From: Clostridia bacterium
GTDB lineage: Bacteria; Bacillota; Clostridia; Lachnospirales; Lachnospiraceae
DNA length: 64,000 nt
Assembly (NCBI GenBank): GCA_910574475.1
Contig: CAJTAT010000006.1
Span: 1-64,000 of the forward strand
Reading direction: 5' to 3'
Part shown: positions 15,504 through 24,740 of the stretch, in pieces
How the letters are laid out: each line of letters begins with the position of its first letter
Position numbering within the stretch: position 1 is the stretch's first letter
Position numbers and translations under genes: made by a program
The notes under the pieces: generated by a model
Told to the model about the DNA's origin: nothing
The model's database searches: none
Seen by the model: only the letters and a program-made list of their open reading frames with translations

Positions 15504-17429
15504 ATGAGAGATGGATTTATAAAGACAGCAGCAGTTACCCCTGATATACAGGTGGCCCAGCCGGAGCACAACGGGGCTCAAATCATAAGATTAATGAAGA
15601 AAGCGGCTGAAAACGGCGCAAAGATTATTGTCTTTCCAGAATTGTGTATCACAGGCTATACTTGCGGGGATCTGTTTTTCCAGGATTTGCTCTTGACAAG
15701 TGCCAGGGAGCAGTTATGTAAAATTGCAGAAGCCACAAAATCCCTGGATGCTCTGGTATTTGTGGGTTTGCCCTGGGAAAAGGAAGGAAAGCTTTATAAT
15801 GTAGCAGCGGCTTTAAGCCGTGGGAAAATTCTGGGCATGGTTCCAAAGACATTCCTGCCAAATTATGGTGAATTCTATGAGCTGCGCCATTTTACTCCTG
15901 GCAGCCGGGACACTGAATTTGTATGGCCTGGCAAGGGAGAGGAAGGGGAAGACTATATTCCCTTTGGAACAGATCTTATTTTCACCTGTGAAGAAATGCC
16001 AGGGCTTGCAGTGGCTGCAGAGATTTGCGAGGATGTGTGGGCGCCCAATCCGCCCAGTATTCGCCATGCGCTTACAGGAGCTACGGTTATCGTCAACTGT
16101 TCTGCCAGTGATGAGACTACGGGAAAAGATGTGTATCGGGAGGAATTAATACGCGGCCAGTCTGCCAGACTGGTATGTGGCTATATCTATGCCAATGCAG
16201 GCGAGGGGGAATCCTCTCAGGACCTGGTGTTTGGGGGCCACAGTCTGATTGCGGAAAATGGCAGGATGCTGGCCCGTGCTGCCCGTTTTAAAAATGAGAC
16301 GATTTATAGTGATATTGATATTTCCCGTCTGACAGGCGAGCGCAGGAGGATGAACACCTTTTTTGTGAAGGCAGATGAAGCATACACGGAAGTGGGCTTT
16401 CATTTAAATCTGGAAGAGACAAAGCTTGAGCGCTTTGTGGCTTCTCGCCCCTTTGTGCCAGATGCCAAAGAAGACAGGGATCGCCGCTGTGAAGAAATTC
16501 TTTCTATTCAGGCCTTTGGGTTAAAAAAACGTCTGACTCACACAGGCTGTCAATCGGCAGTGGTCGGTATCTCAGGGGGACTGGACTCTACCCTTGCTCT
16601 GCTGGTGACAGCAAAGGCATTTGACCTTTTATCCATTCCAAGAGAGAATATCATCAGTGTAACTATGCCCTGTTTTGGGACGACAGATCGGACTTACCTG
16701 AATGCATGTACCTTGACAAAAAAGCTGGGGGCGACTCTGAAAGAAGTGGATATAAAAGAATCTGTCAGGGCTCATTTTCGGGATATTGGGCAGGATGAGA
16801 ACCTCCACGATGTAACCTACGAAAATGCCCAGGCCAGAGAGCGTACCCAGGTATTGATGGACATTGCCAATCAGGTGGGGGGAATGGTAGTGGGCACAGG
16901 AGATATGTCAGAGCTGGCGCTTGGTTGGGCTACCTACAATGGGGATCACATGTCCATGTACGGAGTCAATGGAGGTGTGCCTAAGACTTTGGTGCGCCAC
17001 CTTGTACACTACTATGGGGATACTTGCCAGGACGAGGAGCTTGCCCGGGTGCTCCTTGATGTGCTGGACACACCAGTAAGCCCAGAATTGCTTCCGCCCC
17101 AAGATGGAGTTATCTCTCAAAAGACAGAGGATTTGGTGGGCCCCTATGAGCTGCATGATTTTTATCTCTACTACATTCTAAGATTCGGCTTTGCCCCTGG
17201 AAAGATTTACCGGTTGGCAAAAATAGCCTTTGCCGGAACCTATGAAAATGAGACAATCCTGAAATGGCTTAGGGTATTCTATAAACGTTTTTTTGCACAG
17301 CAGTTCAAGCGCTCCTGTCTGCCGGACGGACCTAAAGTGGGTTCCGTGGCAGTCTCACCCAGAGGCGATCTTCGCATGCCCAGTGATGCCTGTGCAGCCA
17401 TTTGGCTAAAAGAACTGGAAAATTTATAA
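15504..17429 (+). CDS. nadE: NAD+ synthase, glutamine-hydrolysing
   Basis: NadE makes NAD+ from deamido-NAD+, ATP and glutamine, the last step of NAD synthesis. The 641-residue two-domain form is seen: an N-terminal nitrilase-type glutaminase (Glu in FPELCITGY, Cys in AAEICEDVWAP) and a C-terminal synthetase with the PP-loop GISGGLDSTLALLV. Later motifs GTGDMSELALGWATYNGDH and PKTLVRHLV match nadE. The start at 15504 has AAGGAG seven bases upstream; ATG 15498 overlaps that spacing. Confidence 0.96.
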   Translation: MRDGFIKTAAVTPDIQVAQPEHNGAQIIRLMKKAAENGAKIIVFPELCITGYTCGDLFFQDLLLTSAREQLCKIAEATKSLDALVFVGLPWEKEGKLYNVAAALSRGKILGMVPKTFLPNYGEFYELRHFTPGSRDTEFVWPGKGEEGEDYIPFGTDLIFTCEEMPGLAVAAEICEDVWAPNPPSIRHALTGATVIVNCSASDETTGKDVYREELIRGQSARLVCGYIYANAGEGESSQDLVFGGHSLIAENGRMLARAARFKNETIYSDIDISRLTGERRRMNTFFVKADEAYTEVGFHLNLEETKLERFVASRPFVPDAKEDRDRRCEEILSIQAFGLKKRLTHTGCQSAVVGISGGLDSTLALLVTAKAFDLLSIPRENIISVTMPCFGTTDRTYLNACTLTKKLGATLKEVDIKESVRAHFRDIGQDENLHDVTYENAQARERTQVLMDIANQVGGMVVGTGDMSELALGWATYNGDHMSMYGVNGGVPKTLVRHLVHYYGDTCQDEELARVLLDVLDTPVSPELLPPQDGVISQKTEDLVGPYELHDFYLYYILRFGFAPGKIYRLAKIAFAGTYENETILKWLRVFYKRFFAQQFKRSCLPDGPKVGSVAVSPRGDLRMPSDACAAIWLKELENL

Positions 17430-17432
17430 TCC

Positions 17433-17475
17433 CCTGGTTGGGCCAAAGCGGAAGCTAAACAGCGAAGGCCCCAGG
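17433..17475 (+). terminator. GC-rich hairpin between nadE and degV
   Basis: CCTGG and GGGCC near 17434-17445 face GGCCC and CCAGG near 17468-17475. There is no T run; it may be a weak terminator or processing site. Confidence 0.4.
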
Positions 17476-17498
17476 CGGAACTTAAAATGGAGGAGCTT

Positions 17499-18383
17499 AT
17501 GTCATATAAGATTATTACGGACTCGGCAACAGATTTGCCCAGAGAACTCATTGATAAATACCAGCTTCATGTAATACCAACTCCTGTCACGATTAATGGC
17601 ACGGATTATTTTGACGGGAAGACGATTTTCCCAAAGGATTTCTATCGGATCCAGGCAGAGGGGGCAGATATTAAGACGTATCATATTAATCAGTTTATGT
17701 TTCGGGAGAACTTTGAACCCTATGCAAAGGCTGGGGAGGAAGTGGTCTATCTCTGCTTTTCCACGGGAATTGCAGGTACTTTTAACGCTGCAAATTTAGC
17801 GAAAGAGGAACTTTTGGAAGAATACCCAGACTTTCAAATTACAATTATAGATTCCAAATGCGCATCCATGGGCTTTGGGCTGGTGGTGGACAAGCTGCTT
17901 AGGATGCAGGCAAATGGTGCGTCAAAGGAGCTTATCATTGAGGCAGCACGCTTTTTCTGTGACAATATGGAGCATATCGTCACAGTAGACACTCTGGAAT
18001 ATCTGTATAAAGGGGGACGTCTGAGCAGAACTTCCGCCGTACTGGGGGGTGTGCTGGATATCAAACCGATTATCGAAGTTAATGACGATGGGGCGTTGGT
18101 AGCCTTTGAAAAGGTGAGAGGGCGGATGAAGTCTCTGAAACGCTGCGTGGAACTGGTAGGAGAGCGGGGCGTGGAGTTGGAAAAACAGATTATCGCCATT
18201 GTTCATGGCAACGATAAAGAGACTTGTGATAAAGTAAAAAATATGGTAATGGAACAGTATCACTGCAAAGGGATCATTGAGTCTCAAGTGGGCTGTGCCA
18301 TTGGCGCCCATACAGGACCAGGGATTATCGGAATTGTATTCTTAAGTGCAAGTGAAGAGAAATATGCAGAGTATCTTGGATGA
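17499..18383 (+). CDS. DegV family fatty-acid-binding protein
   Basis: DegV/FakB proteins bind a fatty acid in a closed pocket; FakB members present it to the kinase FakA for phosphorylation. The 294-residue protein has family hallmarks: YKIITDSATDLPRELI at the N-terminus, VVYLCFSTGIAGTFNAA, DSKCASMGFGLVV, and TLEYLYKGGRLS, followed by a GPGIIGI segment near the end. No FakA gene is adjacent, so a FakB role is not shown. The start at 17499 has GGAGG upstream. Confidence 0.9.
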   Translation: MSYKIITDSATDLPRELIDKYQLHVIPTPVTINGTDYFDGKTIFPKDFYRIQAEGADIKTYHINQFMFRENFEPYAKAGEEVVYLCFSTGIAGTFNAANLAKEELLEEYPDFQITIIDSKCASMGFGLVVDKLLRMQANGASKELIIEAARFFCDNMEHIVTVDTLEYLYKGGRLSRTSAVLGGVLDIKPIIEVNDDGALVAFEKVRGRMKSLKRCVELVGERGVELEKQIIAIVHGNDKETCDKVKNMVMEQYHCKGIIESQVGCAIGAHTGPGIIGIVFLSASEEKYAEYLG

Positions 18384-18416
18384 TACATAGTGCGTCTCAA
18401 TTGTAATAGATAAGTA

Positions 18417-18691
18417 TACCCTCTCTTAACAAGGGCATACACGGTCGAAAAAGAGTAAGTTTTGTGACCTGCGGCGTTACTTTCAATCGGCGTACGTCCA
18501 GTACGCCTCTTTCAAGTGCCTTGCAGGACGCAAAATTTACCTCTTTTCGACTCTTCGACCTCAATCATGAGATTTCGTCGCCTTGCAAGGCAGACGATTG
18601 AGGCGTACTGGACGTACGCCGATTGAGGATAACGCCGCAAAGCGGCGAAATATCGTGATTGAGGCGTGTGTGCCCTTGTCAAGAGAGGGTA
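18417..18691. repeat. 275-base nested inverted-repeat (MITE-like) element
   Basis: The ends are 26-base inverted repeats (18417-18442 and 18666-18691) matching at 24 positions. Inside are GGTCGAAAAAGAGTAA at 18443 with its imperfect complement up to 18560, a perfect 27-base inverted pair (18483-18509 and 18600-18626), and a CCTCAATCA.../...TGATTGAGG pair (about 18560-18665). No ORF is present. This looks like a non-autonomous palindromic element or a highly structured RNA. Confidence 0.8.
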
Positions 18692-18745
18692 CCCTCAGCG
18701 GACGAGAAAAATGGCTGTCTTTGTCTGCTGAGGGTATATTTTTAC
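18691..18745 (+). terminator. Terminator after degV / convergent with the dehydrogenase
   Basis: CCCTCAGCGGAC (from 18692) pairs with GTCTGCTGAGGG (to about 18734), with one mismatch, followed by TATATTTTTA. It lies between two convergent genes and could end both transcripts. Confidence 0.7.
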
Positions 18746-18751
18746 TCTAAA

Positions 18752-19828
18752 TCAGAATTTAAACACTACTTTGAGATCCCCGTTTTTTCCAGAAGCACAA
18801 TCAAATGCTTCTTTCCAATCTTCAATGGAGAACATTTTAGAGACAACTCCATTCGTATTCAATGTCCCATTGGCTATATTTTCAATTACATAAGGAAAGC
18901 AGTAAGGAGAGAGATGGGAACCCAGGACATCCAACTCTTTCCTGTCGCCTATGATGGACCAGTCTAAGGTAGTGGGAGCCCCAAAGACAGAAAATTCAAC
19001 AAAACGGCCAAGCTTTCGGATCATAGACATTCCCTGATTTACAGAAGCAGGATGCCCCGTGGCTTCAATATAGGTGTCGCATCCATAGCCGTCTGTGAGC
19101 TTCATGATTTCACTGACAACGTCCATTTTAGATGGGTTCCAGACAAGGTCAGCTCCAAATTCTTTTGCTTTTTCCAGCCGGTTGTCAGCCAGGTCAAGGA
19201 CAATCAGTGTTTTGGGATTACGGGTCCGGGCATAGGACACCATACCAAGCCCAAGAGTACCTGCGCCGGAGAGAACGACTACATCTTCTCCTTTAATATC
19301 TGCCCGGTCCACACAATGCTTTGCACAGGCATATGGCTCAATCAGCAGTGCTTTGTCTAAAGGAAGATCCTGAGGAACGTGATGAACCCTGGAATTCTTA
19401 GGCAAGCGTATGTACTCAGCCATACCGCCATTTACTGTGTGGAAGAAGCCAAAAGTCAAATGAGGCTGGCACATCCAATAGTGTCCGTCCTTACAGAACC
19501 GGCACTCTCCGCAGGGATAAATCTGTTCGGCAGTTAGCCGGTCTCCCTCAGATACACCATTGACGCTCTTCCCCACCTGAACAGCAATACCTATAAACTC
19601 ATGTCCAGGAATAAAAGGGGGTTCCACCCAGCTCGGTTGTCCGTTGCCACCCCAAAACATATCTGCGCCATGCTGACATTTCAAATCGCCGGCACAAATC
19701 CCACAGCCCTCGACTTTTAATATGATATCGTCATCGCCACATTCGGGCGTGGGAAAATTAGTTTCCAGGCTATAATCATTTTTACCATGAGCCACAAGAG
19801 CTTTCATGGCAGAAGGATAATTATTCAT
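18752..19828 (-). CDS. Zinc-dependent polyol/alcohol dehydrogenase (MDR family)
   Basis: This 358-residue medium-chain dehydrogenase oxidises a secondary alcohol with NAD(P)+, probably a sugar alcohol such as a tetritol or pentitol. Visible: catalytic zinc Cys in GCGICAGDLKCQHG, GHEFIG, the structural zinc cysteines in CGECRFCKDGHYWMC, Glu in LIEPYACAKHC, and the Rossmann glycine motif GAGTLGLG. It resembles erythritol/threitol-type dehydrogenases. GGAGG precedes its start. It diverges from the ABC importer genes and shares the intergenic operator, so it probably acts on the imported compound or its product. Confidence 0.88.
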   Translation of the reverse strand: MNNYPSAMKALVAHGKNDYSLETNFPTPECGDDDIILKVEGCGICAGDLKCQHGADMFWGGNGQPSWVEPPFIPGHEFIGIAVQVGKSVNGVSEGDRLTAEQIYPCGECRFCKDGHYWMCQPHLTFGFFHTVNGGMAEYIRLPKNSRVHHVPQDLPLDKALLIEPYACAKHCVDRADIKGEDVVVLSGAGTLGLGMVSYARTRNPKTLIVLDLADNRLEKAKEFGADLVWNPSKMDVVSEIMKLTDGYGCDTYIEATGHPASVNQGMSMIRKLGRFVEFSVFGAPTTLDWSIIGDRKELDVLGSHLSPYCFPYVIENIANGTLNTNGVVSKMFSIEDWKEAFDCASGKNGDLKVVFKF

Positions 19829-19865
19829 AATTCGTATACCTCCATAGTTTGCATACGTAATACAG

Positions 19866-19887
19866 TTTTATAAATCCGTTTATAAAA
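19866..19887. promoter_or_regulatory. Palindromic operator candidate for the ROK repressor
   Basis: TTTTATAAA and TTTATAAAA form a perfect dyad around TCCG, between the divergent dehydrogenase and importer genes. A TTTTATAAAA palindrome also occurs in the leader of the ROK gene (24709-24718), which suggests one regulator binds both. Confidence 0.6.
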
Positions 19888-19981
19888 TTGATATAGATTA
19901 AGATTACCACATAATTTTCAATTGTCAATAGAAATAATTCGTTTTTTGAAAATTTTTTGTATAAAATAGCTAAATTTATAG

Positions 19982-20010
19982 TTGACAAACTAAAAAAGAC
20001 GCACTATAAT
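19982..20010 (+). promoter_or_regulatory. Sigma-A promoter of the sugar importer operon
   Basis: Consensus TTGACA (19982-19987) and TATAAT (20005-20010) are 17 bases apart. ATCCGTTTATTGAATTGG just downstream resembles the ATCCGTTTAT core of the upstream operator and could be a second repressor site. Confidence 0.85.
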
Positions 20011-20083
20011 TAGCTTAATCCGTTTATTGAATTGGTTTTAAAAAATGAATATAAAAAACGAAATAAGAAAGGGGAAGGATTAA

Positions 20084-21121
20084 ATGAAAAAGATGAAAGG
20101 TATTTTGGCAATTGCACTGGCATTTTTGATGGTATTGGGGTTATCGGGGTGTTCCAGCCAGACGCAACAGCAGCCTGCGGAGGCGCCGGCAGAGGATGCG
20201 GCTCCAAAGGAGGAGACGCCTGCAGCTGCGCCTGAGGAAGAAGCTCCCACAGACAAGAAAGTAGTGATCGGAGTTACCATGGCCGACGTGACAAGCCCAT
20301 CCATTGTACTTATGCTCAATGCCATGGAAGAAAAGGCAAAAGAAATGAACGCCGAATTGAAAATCGTGGACTATAAGAGCGACATTTCAACGCTGATTGA
20401 AAGCGTGGAGAATTTTGTATCTGCTGATGTAGATTGTATTGTTGCACAGACCATGGATACTGGCTCTGGTACGGATGCATTGCGGGCTGCAAAGGATGCC
20501 GGCATAACAGTCATCGCTTTCGACACAGCTCTGGAAGACAATGTGATGGATTATTTCTTTGGCGCCAGCAATTATGAACTGGGCAAGACCATAGGCACAG
20601 CAGCCGGTACATGGGCAAAAGAAAATATTACAGGTCCGGTAAAGGTGGGTGTCTGCAATGCTCCCAGTATTGCCTTTGCCGTAGAGCGCTCCAACGGTAT
20701 TATTGACGGAGTGAAAGAAGCTTGCCCTGACGCTGAAGTTGTGATGGAAGCTGAATGTTATATGACTCCTGTAGGCGTAGAGACAGGTGAGAATTTCCTC
20801 AATGCAAACCCAGATATGAATCTGGTTGTGGGTATCAATGATGGCGGAGTTCTCGGAGTGTATGAGGCATTTAAAGCTGCTGGAAAATCTGGAAATGGGG
20901 AAATCGGTATCTTTGGAGGCGATGGAACACCGGATGGTTTTGATTCTGTAGCAGCCGGCGATATTTTCCGGGGTACCGTTTCACTGGAACTTGATAAAAT
21001 TGGTATGCAGATGGTGGAATATGCTGTCAATACCGCTCAGGGCAATCCTCCTGAAGAAACTACGGTATACTTCCCCATGATCCCTGTGAATGGAGACAAT
21101 GTATCTGACTTTACAAAGTAA
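20084..21121 (+). CDS. RbsB-like sugar ABC transporter substrate-binding lipoprotein
   Basis: This 345-residue periplasmic-binding-protein family 1 member captures the sugar at the cell surface. It has a lipoprotein signal (GLSGCSSQ, Cys 23), a Pro/Glu/Ala-rich linker (about 28-55), then the RbsB-type fold with VVIGVTMADVTSPSIV, VDCIVAQTMDTGSGTDALRA, and NLVVGINDGGVLG. GAAAGGGGAAGG precedes ATG. It is the first gene of an importer operon. The ligand (pentose, polyol or similar) cannot be deduced; the dehydrogenase opposite hints at a polyol. Confidence 0.9.
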   Translation: MKKMKGILAIALAFLMVLGLSGCSSQTQQQPAEAPAEDAAPKEETPAAAPEEEAPTDKKVVIGVTMADVTSPSIVLMLNAMEEKAKEMNAELKIVDYKSDISTLIESVENFVSADVDCIVAQTMDTGSGTDALRAAKDAGITVIAFDTALEDNVMDYFFGASNYELGKTIGTAAGTWAKENITGPVKVGVCNAPSIAFAVERSNGIIDGVKEACPDAEVVMEAECYMTPVGVETGENFLNANPDMNLVVGINDGGVLGVYEAFKAAGKSGNGEIGIFGGDGTPDGFDSVAAGDIFRGTVSLELDKIGMQMVEYAVNTAQGNPPEETTVYFPMIPVNGDNVSDFTK

Positions 21122-21234
21122 GTGATAGCGGATACATTGGGCTTGAGGGTGTCCCAAAAATCTGGACTGTCCCCAATTACATTCAATTTGCGATTTTAGG
21201 ACATCCTCATTTACTAAAATCCATGGAGGCAAAA

Positions 21235-22722
21235 ATGGAGCAAATTACTCTGTCAATACAACATATAACAAAGACTTATCCAGGTGTTGTTGCGCTGGAT
21301 GATGTATCGATTGATTTCAGAAAAGGCGAGGTCCATGCCCTGGTCGGCGAAAACGGTGCAGGAAAGTCAACGCTGATTAAGATCATTGCAGGGGCAATTG
21401 AGTGTGACAGCGGCGCCCTTTATGTAGATAATGTTCATCAAAAAGACATATCTCCCTATCATATGCGTCAGCTGGGGATAGAAGTAATATATCAGGAATT
21501 CAATCTGGTTCCGGCTCTCAGTGTGGCAGAGAACATTTATCTGGGCTCTTTTCTTGGAAATGGTGTCGTGGTGGATATGGCATCTATGGAACAGCGGGCC
21601 GGTGAACTGTTGAGAGCTATGGAAGTGGATATTTCACCTGACAGTCGGGTGGCAGATCTTTCCGTGGCTTATATGCAGATGGTTGAGATTGCCAAGGCCA
21701 TTGCAAAAAATGCCAAGATTCTGATTATGGATGAGCCTACTGCGCCTCTGACGACTCATGAGGTTGAAGTCCTGTATAAAATTATTGAAAAATTAAAGGC
21801 TCAGGGCGTAACGATTATTTATATCTCTCACCGTTTAAATGAAATATATGATGTAACTGATCGCCTGACAGTTCTCCGGGATGGTAAAAAAATTGTCACA
21901 AAGGAGACAGCAGATACGACAAGAGATGAATTGATTCGCCTTATGGTTCAGCGGGAGACAAGTAATACTTACCCAGGAAGAAACCTTGAGATGGGCAAAC
22001 CTGTCCTTGAAGTAGAAAAGCTCTGTGGGAACGGGGTGGAAGATATTTCTTTTGTACTCCATGAGCGTGAGGTTCTTGGATTTTCCGGCCTGATTGGAGC
22101 AGGCCGTACAGAAATGGCACGAATTTTATTTGGTGCGGATCCAATGGAATCAGGAACGCTTAAAATAGACGGAATTCCAGTAAAGATTACATCACCAGAG
22201 GTGGCGGTCAAGTATGGAATTGGACTCGTGCCAGAGGATCGTAAACAGCAGGGGGTGTTGCTGCGACTTTCTGTGAAAGAGAATATCGTGCTGCCGATTT
22301 TAAAGCGTATCTCCAGGGGAATGGTTGTCAATACAGGGAAAGAATCACAGATTATCGAAGGCCAGAGAGATGCGCTGCGCATCAAGACGCCGTCTTTCCA
22401 GCAAAAGGTAATGAATCTTTCTGGTGGAAATCAACAAAAGGTTGCTCTGAGCAAATGGCTGGTCAGCAATTGTAAAGTGCTTATTTTTGATGAACCCACC
22501 CGCGGTATTGATGTGGGAGCCAAACAGGAAATCTATGAACTGATCAACCGTCTTGCAGCGGAGGGATGTGCAATTATTCTTATCTCTTCAGAAATGGAAG
22601 AAATGCTGGGGATGGCCGACCGTATTATTGTGCTGAGCGAAGGCCAGATGATGGGAACAGTGGAAAAGGAAGATTTTTCTCAGGAGAAGATATTAAAACT
22701 TGCTTCAGGATACAAGAATTAG
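21235..22722 (+). CDS. RbsA-like sugar ABC transporter ATP-binding protein
   Basis: A 495-residue double ATPase that powers the importer. The first domain has Walker A GENGAGKST and LIMDEPTAPLTTHE; the second has GLIGAGRTEMARI in place of a standard Walker A, the signature LSGGNQQKV, and LIFDEPTRGIDVGAKQE. The asymmetry is normal for RbsA/MglA. The first-domain signature is also weak (ADLSVAYMQMVEIAKA). The start at 21235 has GGAGG at 21225; ATG 21223 is in frame but overlaps that site. Confidence 0.95.
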   Translation: MEQITLSIQHITKTYPGVVALDDVSIDFRKGEVHALVGENGAGKSTLIKIIAGAIECDSGALYVDNVHQKDISPYHMRQLGIEVIYQEFNLVPALSVAENIYLGSFLGNGVVVDMASMEQRAGELLRAMEVDISPDSRVADLSVAYMQMVEIAKAIAKNAKILIMDEPTAPLTTHEVEVLYKIIEKLKAQGVTIIYISHRLNEIYDVTDRLTVLRDGKKIVTKETADTTRDELIRLMVQRETSNTYPGRNLEMGKPVLEVEKLCGNGVEDISFVLHEREVLGFSGLIGAGRTEMARILFGADPMESGTLKIDGIPVKITSPEVAVKYGIGLVPEDRKQQGVLLRLSVKENIVLPILKRISRGMVVNTGKESQIIEGQRDALRIKTPSFQQKVMNLSGGNQQKVALSKWLVSNCKVLIFDEPTRGIDVGAKQEIYELINRLAAEGCAIILISSEMEEMLGMADRIIVLSEGQMMGTVEKEDFSQEKILKLASGYKN

Positions 22723-22740
22723 AAAGTCAGGGGTAATAAG

Positions 22741-23727
22741 ATGTTCAAACAATTTAAAAAGCAATTAGCAATTCTGATTATACTGGTATTACTGGTTATG
22801 TTTTTTGCATTTGCTGCGCCGGGGTTCTTTACATTTAATAACTTTATCAGCCTGATCCGCCAGATTTCCATTTTGGGTGTAGTCAGTACGGGAATGTCTC
22901 TTGTGCTTGTATCTGGAGGGCTTGATCTTTCTGTGGGTTCGCAAATTTCATTGATTGGTATTATTTGCGCAGCTTTAATTGTAAATGGGGCTGTAAATCC
23001 ATTCCTGGCCTGCATCATAGGCCTTGTCTGTATTATGCTGATTGGCTTTATTAACAGTACAATTATCATTACAGCCAATATTTGGCCCATGATTGCTACC
23101 ATTGCTATGATGCAGGTTCTTCAGGGAATTGCCTATATCATATCCGGGGGTCTGCCGATCTACGGGCTTCCAGAATATATGAAATGGATTGGTCAGGGGT
23201 ACGTCTGGGTGATTCCTGTACCGGTGATTATTATGGCAGTTATTATGCTGATCGGCTCCTTCCTTCTGAATAAGACGTATTTTGGACGCTATCTTTATGC
23301 AGTTGGCAGCAATGCAGAAGCAGCGCGACTTTCCGGTGTAAATATAACAATTATACGCACAGCAGTTTATATTATCTGTAGTCTTTTGACGGGCATAGGG
23401 GGACTGATTATGATGGGGCGTGTGGCTTCCGGCCAGCCAAAGGCAGGCGCAAATTTTGAGATGGATGTCCTGACTGCCTGTGTTGTGGGAGGCGTAGGCC
23501 TGAATGGCGGCGTGGGTACCATGTCCGGCGTGGTCATAGGCGTATTTATCATGGGTGTCCTGTCCAATGGCCTGGGAGTCATGGGCGTGGGCGAATATTA
23601 CCAGCTTGTCTGTAAAGGAGTGGTGTTGATTCTTGCCGTAGGCTTTGACGGTATTCAGCAAAAGCATGCAAATAAGAAACCCCATAGAGTGAGCCCTGGA
23701 AATTCACAGTTAAAACAGGAGGCATAG
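22741..23727 (+). CDS. RbsC-like sugar ABC transporter permease
   Basis: This 328-residue membrane subunit forms the importer channel, presumably as a homodimer. It is strongly hydrophobic with about eight to ten membrane segments and has the family motif SGGLDLSVGSQISL, AVGSNAEAARLSGVN (coupling region to the ATPase) and the glycine-rich CVVGGVGLNGGVGTMSG near the C-terminus. It starts 18 bases after the ATPase gene, and its stop is one base before the esterase start. Confidence 0.94.
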   Translation: MFKQFKKQLAILIILVLLVMFFAFAAPGFFTFNNFISLIRQISILGVVSTGMSLVLVSGGLDLSVGSQISLIGIICAALIVNGAVNPFLACIIGLVCIMLIGFINSTIIITANIWPMIATIAMMQVLQGIAYIISGGLPIYGLPEYMKWIGQGYVWVIPVPVIIMAVIMLIGSFLLNKTYFGRYLYAVGSNAEAARLSGVNITIIRTAVYIICSLLTGIGGLIMMGRVASGQPKAGANFEMDVLTACVVGGVGLNGGVGTMSGVVIGVFIMGVLSNGLGVMGVGEYYQLVCKGVVLILAVGFDGIQQKHANKKPHRVSPGNSQLKQEA

Positions 23728-23728
23728 C

Positions 23729-24652
23729 ATGGAGAGAATACAAGTATTTTTCCCGGCCCCGTCCGGGAAGTTTGTGGATGGCAATGAATTATTTATTCCT
23801 ATAGAAGCTGATTTTGTAAAAAGAAAATATTTAAATTTGCAGTATGCTCCCGGCAACGACAGACGTCAGCTGGATATCTACCTGCCCAACGGAGGAAACG
23901 CCCCTTACCCGGTGATTATCGATATTTTTGGGGGTGGATGGTACTTTGGAAATAAGAGTTCTTTTAAAATGGAGCCGGCATTAAACCTTTTGAAGAGAGG
24001 TTTTGCCGTGGTAAGTCCCAATTACACCCTGTCGAAAGATGCCAAATACCCCCTTCCCATTCATGAGATAAAAGCTGCAATCCGATATATAAAAGCAAAA
24101 GGAGAACAATATGGACTGGATACGAAGCGGATTGCATTAATGGGAGAATCTGCGGGCGCACATATCGCAGCCCTTTGCGCCACCTCTGCATCCTTTCCTG
24201 TATTGGAAGATCTCAGTATGGGAAATGCAGAGTATGACAGCACGGTCCAGGCGGTGATTGCCGTTTACTGTCCTTCGGATTTGTCTATGTTCAACGCTCA
24301 GTTTAAGGCGATGAATGTGACTCCTGAGTTTGAAGATAACGACGGCCCGGATTCATTTTTGGGAGTTCTGTTTGGGCGTAAAAGTCTGTGGGAGATTAAA
24401 GAGGAGGTTGACAAGGTAAACCCTATTCGCTATGTTTCAGAAAAGTGTCCGCCGTTTCTTTTCCTGCATGGTTCCAGGGATCGCCAGGTTCCCATTCTGC
24501 AGAGCTTGAATCTGGCAGCAGAGATTATCCAAAAAGCCGGCCCGGATAAGGCAGAGCATCATATAATAGAAGGGGCAGAGCACAATATTTTTGATTTTGA
24601 AACAGATGAAATCTATGACATTGAGGAGAAGTTTTTGAGGAAGCATCTTTGA
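23729..24652 (+). CDS. Alpha/beta hydrolase, BD-FAE/lipase-esterase type
   Basis: A 307-residue cytoplasmic hydrolase of the acetyl-esterase class. The oxyanion-hole motif is IFGGGWYFGNK, the nucleophile is Ser in GESAGAH, the acid is Asp in HGSRDRQVP and the base is His in GAEHNIF. Such enzymes remove acetyl or feruloyl groups from sugars, so it may de-esterify the imported compound. It starts with one base between it and the permease stop, clearly the same operon. There is no signal peptide, so it acts inside the cell. Confidence 0.88.
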   Translation: MERIQVFFPAPSGKFVDGNELFIPIEADFVKRKYLNLQYAPGNDRRQLDIYLPNGGNAPYPVIIDIFGGGWYFGNKSSFKMEPALNLLKRGFAVVSPNYTLSKDAKYPLPIHEIKAAIRYIKAKGEQYGLDTKRIALMGESAGAHIAALCATSASFPVLEDLSMGNAEYDSTVQAVIAVYCPSDLSMFNAQFKAMNVTPEFEDNDGPDSFLGVLFGRKSLWEIKEEVDKVNPIRYVSEKCPPFLFLHGSRDRQVPILQSLNLAAEIIQKAGPDKAEHHIIEGAEHNIFDFETDEIYDIEEKFLRKHL

Positions 24653-24665
24653 ATTCTGGCAATTC

Positions 24666-24718
24666 TTGACAAGAAGAAATTTTCTGGTATGATAGTTCAT
24701 GTAAACTGTTTTATAAAA
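24666..24718 (+). promoter_or_regulatory. ROK gene promoter with operator candidate
   Basis: TTGACA (24666-24671) and TATGAT (24688-24693) are 16 bases apart. The palindrome TTTTATAAAA (24709-24718) sits just after the predicted start, the usual place for self-repression. Confidence 0.7.
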
Positions 24719-24740
24719 GGCAAATAGATGTGGCGGATCA

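Noticed and set aside
18417-18691. Repeat-rich region considered as a CRISPR array
   Set aside because: The repeats are inverted and nested, not direct with regular spacers, and there are no cas genes.
22975-23685. 236-codon minus-strand frame rich in His, Asn and Tyr
   Set aside because: It is fully antisense to the RbsC-like permease, which has clear family motifs. The odd composition is that of reversed membrane-protein codons.
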